Shown here piece by piece: positions 15,154 to 19,001 of a stretch of 19,001 nucleotides of DNA. Under the pieces are notes generated by a model, which worked only from the letters and a program-made list of their open reading frames with translations, did not search any database and had not been told where the DNA came from. Within the stretch, counting starts at the first letter, position 1; every line of letters starts with the position of its first letter. Source of the DNA: CAYRGQ01 sp964444885. GTDB taxonomy: Bacteria > Bacteroidota > Bacteroidia > Sphingobacteriales > Sphingobacteriaceae. Both the position numbers and the translations under genes were made by a program. The stretch is from the NCBI GenBank assembly GCA_964444885.1, contig CAYUIZ010000056.1, positions 1 to 19,001 on the forward strand. Direction: 5' to 3'.

Positions 15154-16689
15154 ATGAACGTGAGTGGACTACGGAGATTTGCCCTAGCGCTGGGAGCGCT
15201 TTTGGTCTCCGTGTGGGTACACGCCCAAAACCAAAAACCCAACGTGCTGATTATCATATCGGACGATCATTCCTACCAAACGATCGGCGCCTACGGCTCG
15301 GAAATAGGCCGGACGCCGCATATTGACCGGATAGCCGAAGAGGGCGCCACCTTTCACCGGGCTTTCGTTAACAATTCGATCTGCGGACCCAGTCGCGCAA
15401 CCTTGCTGACCGGGAAATACAGCCATAAAAATGGATTTAAGGACAACGAAACCTCGCGGTTCGATTTTTCCCAAAACCTCTTTGTCAAAGATTTGCAGAA
15501 GGTGGGCTACCAAACGGCATGGATCGGCAAAATACACCTGGGCCACGAGCTGCAGGGATTCGACTATTACGATGTCTTGCAGGGACAAGGGCATTACTTT
15601 AATTCCGATTTCATATCGCGTGAGGGAAAAGTGCGTGTGAACGGATACGTGTCTGACGTCATCACGGACAAGGCGCTGACGTGGTTGGACACGCTGGGCA
15701 CGGAAGAACCGTTTTGCCTGATCATCGGCCACAAAGCGACACACCGGACTTGGATGCCCGATCCCCAGGATTTCGGCGCGTACGACCGTGACCCCATCCC
15801 CTTGCCGGCCACCTTCTACGACGACTACGAAGGCCGGGAGGCTGCAGCCGTACAGGAAATGTCGATCGACAAGGATATGCGAATGGGCTATGACCTCAAA
15901 ATGTTCGCTTCGTGGGAGAGCATGATGAAGGATGGCAACTTCAGTCGGATGACCGACTGGCAGAAGCGGCAATACTGGGCGTATTACCGCCCGATCTACG
16001 AACGACTGGAAATGGATAGCCTCGCTGGCCCAGCCTTGGCCGAGTGGAAGTACCGCCGGTATATGATCGACTACTTGAATACCGCCGAATCCATGGACCG
16101 CAATATCGGGCGCGTGCTGGATTATCTCGACGAACGTGGGCTGCACGAAAATACGCTGGTCATCTATCTGTCCGATCAAGGGTTCTACATGGGTGAGCAC
16201 GGCTGGTTTGACAAGCGTTTTATGTATGAAGAGTCGTTCCGCACGCCGATGGTGGCGCGTCTGCCCGGACTGATTCCGGCGGGGGCGCAAGTCGCCGCCA
16301 ACGTAGTCAACGCGGATATCGGCCCGACGATTCTGGAATTGGCTGGTATCAAAACGCCTGCGGATATGCAGGGAAAATCCTTCGTGAAGACGCTTCGCAA
16401 TCCGGAACGCGCGCACCGAAAGACGGTATATTACCATTATTACGAAAACGGCGAACACGCGGTATCGCCACACTTCGGCGTGCGTGACGATCGCTACAAG
16501 CTCATTCGGTTTTACAAGCGCGTGGAGCAGTGGGAGCTGTACGACCTGCAACAGGATCCACACGAAATCCACAATGTGTATGACGACCCTGCGTACCGCA
16601 ACGTGGTGCGTGCGATGAAGAAAAAGCTGCGCAAGGAAATCCGGTCATTTGATGACGATGAGGCGATGGCTATTTTCGTTGCGGATTAG
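15154..16689 (+). CDS. Exported formylglycine-dependent sulfatase (family S1)
   Basis: A 511-residue arylsulfatase-superfamily enzyme that hydrolyses a sulfate ester. Residues 1-25 form a Sec signal peptide (ALALGALLVSVWVHA). The metal-binding pair Asp37-Asp38 appears in ISDDH. The sulfatase signature CGPSRATLLTG starts at Cys77, which must be converted to formylglycine for activity. Further family motifs are the Asp341-Gln342 metal site in YLSDQGFYMGEHGW with His349 and Lys354 in FDKRF. The C-terminal domain ends with WELYDLQQDPHEIHNVYDDP, typical of polysaccharide and heparan-type sulfatases. The substrate is unknown; no carbohydrate-active neighbour indicates one, and xylan is not normally sulfated. 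A maturase (anSME type) is not in the window. It is the sole gene of its transcript as far as seen. Confidence 0.92.
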   Translation: MNVSGLRRFALALGALLVSVWVHAQNQKPNVLIIISDDHSYQTIGAYGSEIGRTPHIDRIAEEGATFHRAFVNNSICGPSRATLLTGKYSHKNGFKDNETSRFDFSQNLFVKDLQKVGYQTAWIGKIHLGHELQGFDYYDVLQGQGHYFNSDFISREGKVRVNGYVSDVITDKALTWLDTLGTEEPFCLIIGHKATHRTWMPDPQDFGAYDRDPIPLPATFYDDYEGREAAAVQEMSIDKDMRMGYDLKMFASWESMMKDGNFSRMTDWQKRQYWAYYRPIYERLEMDSLAGPALAEWKYRRYMIDYLNTAESMDRNIGRVLDYLDERGLHENTLVIYLSDQGFYMGEHGWFDKRFMYEESFRTPMVARLPGLIPAGAQVAANVVNADIGPTILELAGIKTPADMQGKSFVKTLRNPERAHRKTVYYHYYENGEHAVSPHFGVRDDRYKLIRFYKRVEQWELYDLQQDPHEIHNVYDDPAYRNVVRAMKKKLRKEIRSFDDDEAMAIFVAD

Positions 16690-16739
16690 CCACGGGGCTT
16701 GGATGTTTTGACACCGGAGTCCGCTATCCTAAGGGACGA

Positions 16740-16773
16740 TTTGTAAAGAAAAACGCCTAATTTGTTTATTTTG
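16740..16773 (+). promoter_or_regulatory. Candidate promoter of the metallophosphoesterase gene
   Basis: TTTG at 16740-16743 and TTATTTTG at 16766-16773 (seven of eight -7 positions) have a slightly long 22-base spacer. The leader would cross the N block and be about 100 bases if the gap is artificial. Confidence 0.3.
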
Positions 16774-16831
16774 CGAGCAGCATCGGGGCGAGGTGTTCGC
16801 TCGGCATGCAACACCCGCTCGATATAACATT

Positions 16832-16850
16832 TAAACGACAGATAACCCGC
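16832..16850 (+). repeat. 19-base direct repeat, left flank of the N block
   Basis: TAAACGACAGATAACCCGC ends exactly where the N block starts and is repeated exactly where it ends (16951-16969). This is the signature of overlapping contig ends joined with a fixed 100-N spacer. Confidence 0.9.
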
Positions 16851-16950
16851 NNNNNNNNNNNNNNNNNNNNNNNNNNNNNNNNNNNNNNNNNNNNNNNNNN
16901 NNNNNNNNNNNNNNNNNNNNNNNNNNNNNNNNNNNNNNNNNNNNNNNNNN
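16851..16950. other. 100-N assembly gap
   Basis: Exactly 100 undetermined bases, the conventional length for a gap of unknown size. Its flanks share 19 identical bases, so no sequence may be missing. Confidence 0.95.
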
Positions 16951-16969
16951 TAAACGACAGATAACCCGC
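16951..16969 (+). repeat. 19-base direct repeat, right flank of the N block
   Basis: This is the second copy of the 16832-16850 sequence, beginning at the first base after the gap. It is probably the same genomic position counted twice. Confidence 0.9.
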
Positions 16970-16998
16970 GCATCAGCGCCCTGTACCAAAACCACTCC

Positions 16999-18174
16999 AT
17001 GAAAACACACCTTTTAGCCGTCATCACCGTCTTTGTTACCCTCTTCCCTTGCGCCGCGCAGGAAGGCGTATTCCGTATCACGCATCAGCCCTATCTGCAG
17101 GCGTTGAACGATAAGGGCGTCACGATCGTATGGACGACAAACAGTCCCGCCGTCAGCTGGGTAGAACTGGCACCGGATGATGGCACGCACTTCTATGCCG
17201 AGGAAAGGCCCAAACATTATGCGTCCAGCCACGGCTTTAAGGACGTATCGACCTTGCACCAAGTCCGGATCCGAAACTTGGAGCCGGGGACGAAATACCG
17301 GTATCGGGTGTATTCCCAGGAAGTGCTCCACCATCAGGGTGCGGATGTGCGATACGGCAAAGCGGTAGCCACGCGAGTCTACCAACATGAGCCGCTCGCG
17401 TTTGTTACCAGCGATCCCGGTCAGACTGAGGTGTCCTTTGCCGTGATCAATGATATTCACGGGCGCAACGAGGTGATGAAGAACTTGCTCGGGCAACTCG
17501 ATTGGGCGTCGACTGACCTTGTTTTCTTTAATGGCGACATGGCCAATGACTTGCGAAGCGAAGCACAATTGTTCGAGAATTTTATGGATACGGCTACCGC
17601 CATGTTCGCCAGTGAGACGCCCATGTATTACAGCCGGGGCAACCATGAAACCCGGGGTAATTTCGCGAGTGAATTTCCTGAGTACTTCCCCACGGAATCG
17701 GGGGAATTGTATTACCTGTTTAGGCGTGGACCCGTTTGTTTCGTCGTATTGGACTGCGGGGAGGACAAGCCGGATAGCGACATTGAGTATAGCGGTATCG
17801 TGAATATGGATGCATACCGCGACCAGCAGGCCGTGTGGCTGGCGGAAGCCCTGCAGCGCCCCGAATACCAAGAGGCACCGTATAAAGTCGTCATCTGCCA
17901 CATGCCACCTTTCGGGAACTGGCACGGGGAGATTGAGATTGCAACCAAATTTGTGCCGCTGCTGAACGAGGCCGGTGCGCAGGTCATGCTGAGCGGTCAC
18001 TTGCACCGGCATATCCTGCAAGAACCCCAGGCAGATGGCCATCGGTTTCCCGTGCTGGTCAATTCGAATAACAACCTGATAAAAGTGGATGCCGACACCG
18101 AGCGGTTGCAGATTCAAGTGCTGGACCAAGCTGGAAAAACCGTCGATTCGATGGTCATTCACCCGAGCCGGTAG
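16999..18174 (+). CDS. Exported purple-acid-phosphatase-like metallophosphoesterase
   Basis: A 391-residue calcineurin-like phosphoesterase. Residues 1-20 are a Sec signal peptide (LLAVITVFVTLFPCAA). An N-terminal FN3-like domain follows (PYLQALNDKGVTIVWTT to LEPGTKYRYRVYS), as in purple acid phosphatases. The metal-binding motifs are complete and in order: Asp152 and His154 (NDIHGR), Asp180 (NGDMAND), Asn215-His216-Glu217 (RGNHET), His301 (CHMPP) and His334/His336 (SGHLHRH). It should hydrolyse phosphate esters in the periplasm; the substrate is unknown. The convergent neighbour is a glycerophosphodiester phosphodiesterase, so a shared role in scavenging phosphate from phospholipid-derived esters is plausible but inferred. 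No Pho-box-like element was recognised. Confidence 0.92.
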   Translation: MKTHLLAVITVFVTLFPCAAQEGVFRITHQPYLQALNDKGVTIVWTTNSPAVSWVELAPDDGTHFYAEERPKHYASSHGFKDVSTLHQVRIRNLEPGTKYRYRVYSQEVLHHQGADVRYGKAVATRVYQHEPLAFVTSDPGQTEVSFAVINDIHGRNEVMKNLLGQLDWASTDLVFFNGDMANDLRSEAQLFENFMDTATAMFASETPMYYSRGNHETRGNFASEFPEYFPTESGELYYLFRRGPVCFVVLDCGEDKPDSDIEYSGIVNMDAYRDQQAVWLAEALQRPEYQEAPYKVVICHMPPFGNWHGEIEIATKFVPLLNEAGAQVMLSGHLHRHILQEPQADGHRFPVLVNSNNNLIKVDADTERLQIQVLDQAGKTVDSMVIHPSR

Positions 18175-18211
18175 TCGTTGGCAGCGACCGACGGTGAACG
18201 CTGGGCAGGCT

Positions 18212-19001
18212 TTATTGCCAGTCGATCCACTGCGCGTTTTCGCTCACCCATTCGGATACTTCGACGGGGACGTCACTGCACAGGTAATCGCTGCCGAGGG
18301 TGACGCCCAGTAGGAAGTCGGCGACCGATCTTCCCGGCCACAGACTCACCGTAAATCCTTGCTTCTTGGCTTCGTTGACCATCGCGCGTGTCGTGCCATC
18401 GATGTTGCACCCTACACGGGTGACGCCCATTTCTTTTGCCTCGTCCAGTATGGCTTGGCTGAGTCCCGCTGATTTGATGAAGAGCAAGTCCACAGCGGGA
18501 TACGACTCCTTTAAATAGCGCAACGGCCGTTTGTCGAAGGAGGTCAGCACATAGTCGGAACCAGACGGGATGGCGGCGTATACTTTAGCATATAGCTGGT
18601 CGCAATATTCGCTGAGTATAGGTTCTTCATATAGGGGCTGGTTCGTTTTCATTTCAAACTCGATGTACACGCCGGGCTTGTCGCTAAAAAATTCCAGCAC
18701 TTCATCCACCGTAGGGATCGGGTTGCCTTTCTTGGTACGAAGCTGGCGGACCTCGGCGAGGGTCAGCTGTTCGATGGCACCCGATTTTCCCACCAACCGT
18801 TCCAGGTTGGCGTCATGAAAAAGCACCAAATGGCCGTCGGCCGTGCGGCGTATATCGATTTCATAGCCGCGGATTCCCCGGTTGTAGGTTTCTTGGAAGG
18901 CATGGATCGTGTTTTCGTCGAATTCATAGGCGCCGCCACGGTGCGCGAATAGTTTTACTTCGGCTTGTTGGGCTTGGGTCGGGGTGTATGATGACGCAAG
19001 G
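18212..19001 (-). CDS. Glycerophosphodiester phosphodiesterase (5' end outside the window)
   Basis: The frame is open to the window edge, giving 262 residues without a start codon. Near the visible N-terminus lies the catalytic AHRGGAYEFDENT motif with its His and Arg (around 18943), then the metal-binding Glu and Asp of YEIDIRR and the second catalytic His in LVLFHDANL, all hallmarks of the GDPD family that splits glycerophosphodiesters into glycerol 3-phosphate and an alcohol. The C-terminus carries the usual TIM-barrel strands (VGCNIDG, GFTVSLWP, SDYLCSDVP). The residues before HRG (TPTQAQQAE) look like the mature start after a signal peptide, so the enzyme is probably periplasmic and only the signal is missing. 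A TTG at 18829 is not the start. It converges with the phosphoesterase gene across 37 bases. Confidence 0.92.
   Translation of the reverse strand, partial: LASSYTPTQAQQAEVKLFAHRGGAYEFDENTIHAFQETYNRGIRGYEIDIRRTADGHLVLFHDANLERLVGKSGAIEQLTLAEVRQLRTKKGNPIPTVDEVLEFFSDKPGVYIEFEMKTNQPLYEEPILSEYCDQLYAKVYAAIPSGSDYVLTSFDKRPLRYLKESYPAVDLLFIKSAGLSQAILDEAKEMGVTRVGCNIDGTTRAMVNEAKKQGFTVSLWPGRSVADFLLGVTLGSDYLCSDVPVEVSEWVSENAQWIDWQ

Larger units (their letters stand above)
16690..16998. other. Intergenic region with an assembly gap
   Basis: This stretch of 309 bases includes 100 N at 16851-16950. Left of the gap lies a candidate promoter (TTTG 16740-16743, then TTATTTTG 16766-16773 after 22 bases). No coding frame is supported. 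If the two flanking 19-base copies are the same DNA, the true spacer is about 190 bases. Confidence 0.6.

Noticed and set aside
15184..16572. A 462-codon open frame on the strand opposite the sulfatase gene
   Set aside because: It is the mirror of a convincing sulfatase gene in GC-rich DNA; its translation shows no family motif, start context or promoter.
16686..17081. An open frame on the minus strand running through the N block
   Set aside because: Undetermined bases make the frame meaningless, and it overlaps the signal peptide of the phosphoesterase.
17014..18162. A 382-codon open frame opposite the metallophosphoesterase gene
   Set aside because: The plus-strand frame has all metal-binding motifs in order; the opposite frame has no recognisable domain.
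1..19001. tRNA, rRNA, CRISPR array, insertion sequence, phage or toxin-antitoxin genes
   Set aside because: No matching structure, repeat array or protein motif was seen on either strand.

Overview
The window looks like chromosomal DNA of a polysaccharide-degrading Bacteroidota, most likely Sphingobacteriales (Pedobacter/Parapedobacter-like; the genus is a guess). Reasons: several starts are preceded by the Bacteroidota housekeeping -7 box (TAnnTTTG) and lack a strong Shine-Dalgarno sequence; the XylA/XylB pair, the DUF4270 lipoprotein and the short glycogen-synthase-like protein are of Bacteroidota type; lipoprotein and Sec signals are frequent; and a SusC-like signal peptide appears to start at the left edge.

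Bases 1-7755 form a xylan/xylose utilisation region. A probable outer-membrane receptor gene leaves leftwards (partial). A LacI-family regulator and a periplasmic GH67 alpha-glucuronidase run rightwards as a likely pair. A second LacI-family regulator runs leftwards and is divergent from the xylulokinase-xylose isomerase operon (xylB-xylA), which ends at a strong, probably bidirectional hairpin terminator. The region ahead of the partial receptor gene and the xylBA promoter carry nearly the same 16-bp palindromic operator. This suggests that one LacI regulator couples glycan import to xylose catabolism. The GH67 enzyme removes (methyl)glucuronate from xylan fragments, and XylA and XylB pass the released xylose to the pentose phosphate pathway as xylulose 5-phosphate.

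Bases 7775-15038 are mostly housekeeping or poorly characterised: the ribosome-associated GTPase TypA/BipA (leftward), an N-terminal-only glycogen/starch-synthase-like protein followed by a DUF4270 lipoprotein, a beta-propeller-like lipoprotein, a SirB1-type transglutaminase-fold protein (leftward), and a shortened, motif-poor relative of a Bacteroidota methyltransferase family. The last two are divergent, and each has a perfect -7 box only four bases before its ATG, which predicts leaderless transcripts.

Bases 15154-19001 hold exported hydrolases: a formylglycine-type sulfatase, a purple-acid-phosphatase-like metallophosphoesterase with an N-terminal FN3-like domain, and (leftward, cut by the window edge) a glycerophosphodiester phosphodiesterase. 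A 100-N block sits between the sulfatase and the phosphoesterase. The same 19 bases flank it on both sides, so it is probably a scaffolding artefact between overlapping contig ends. I saw no tRNA, rRNA, CRISPR array, insertion sequence or phage gene.
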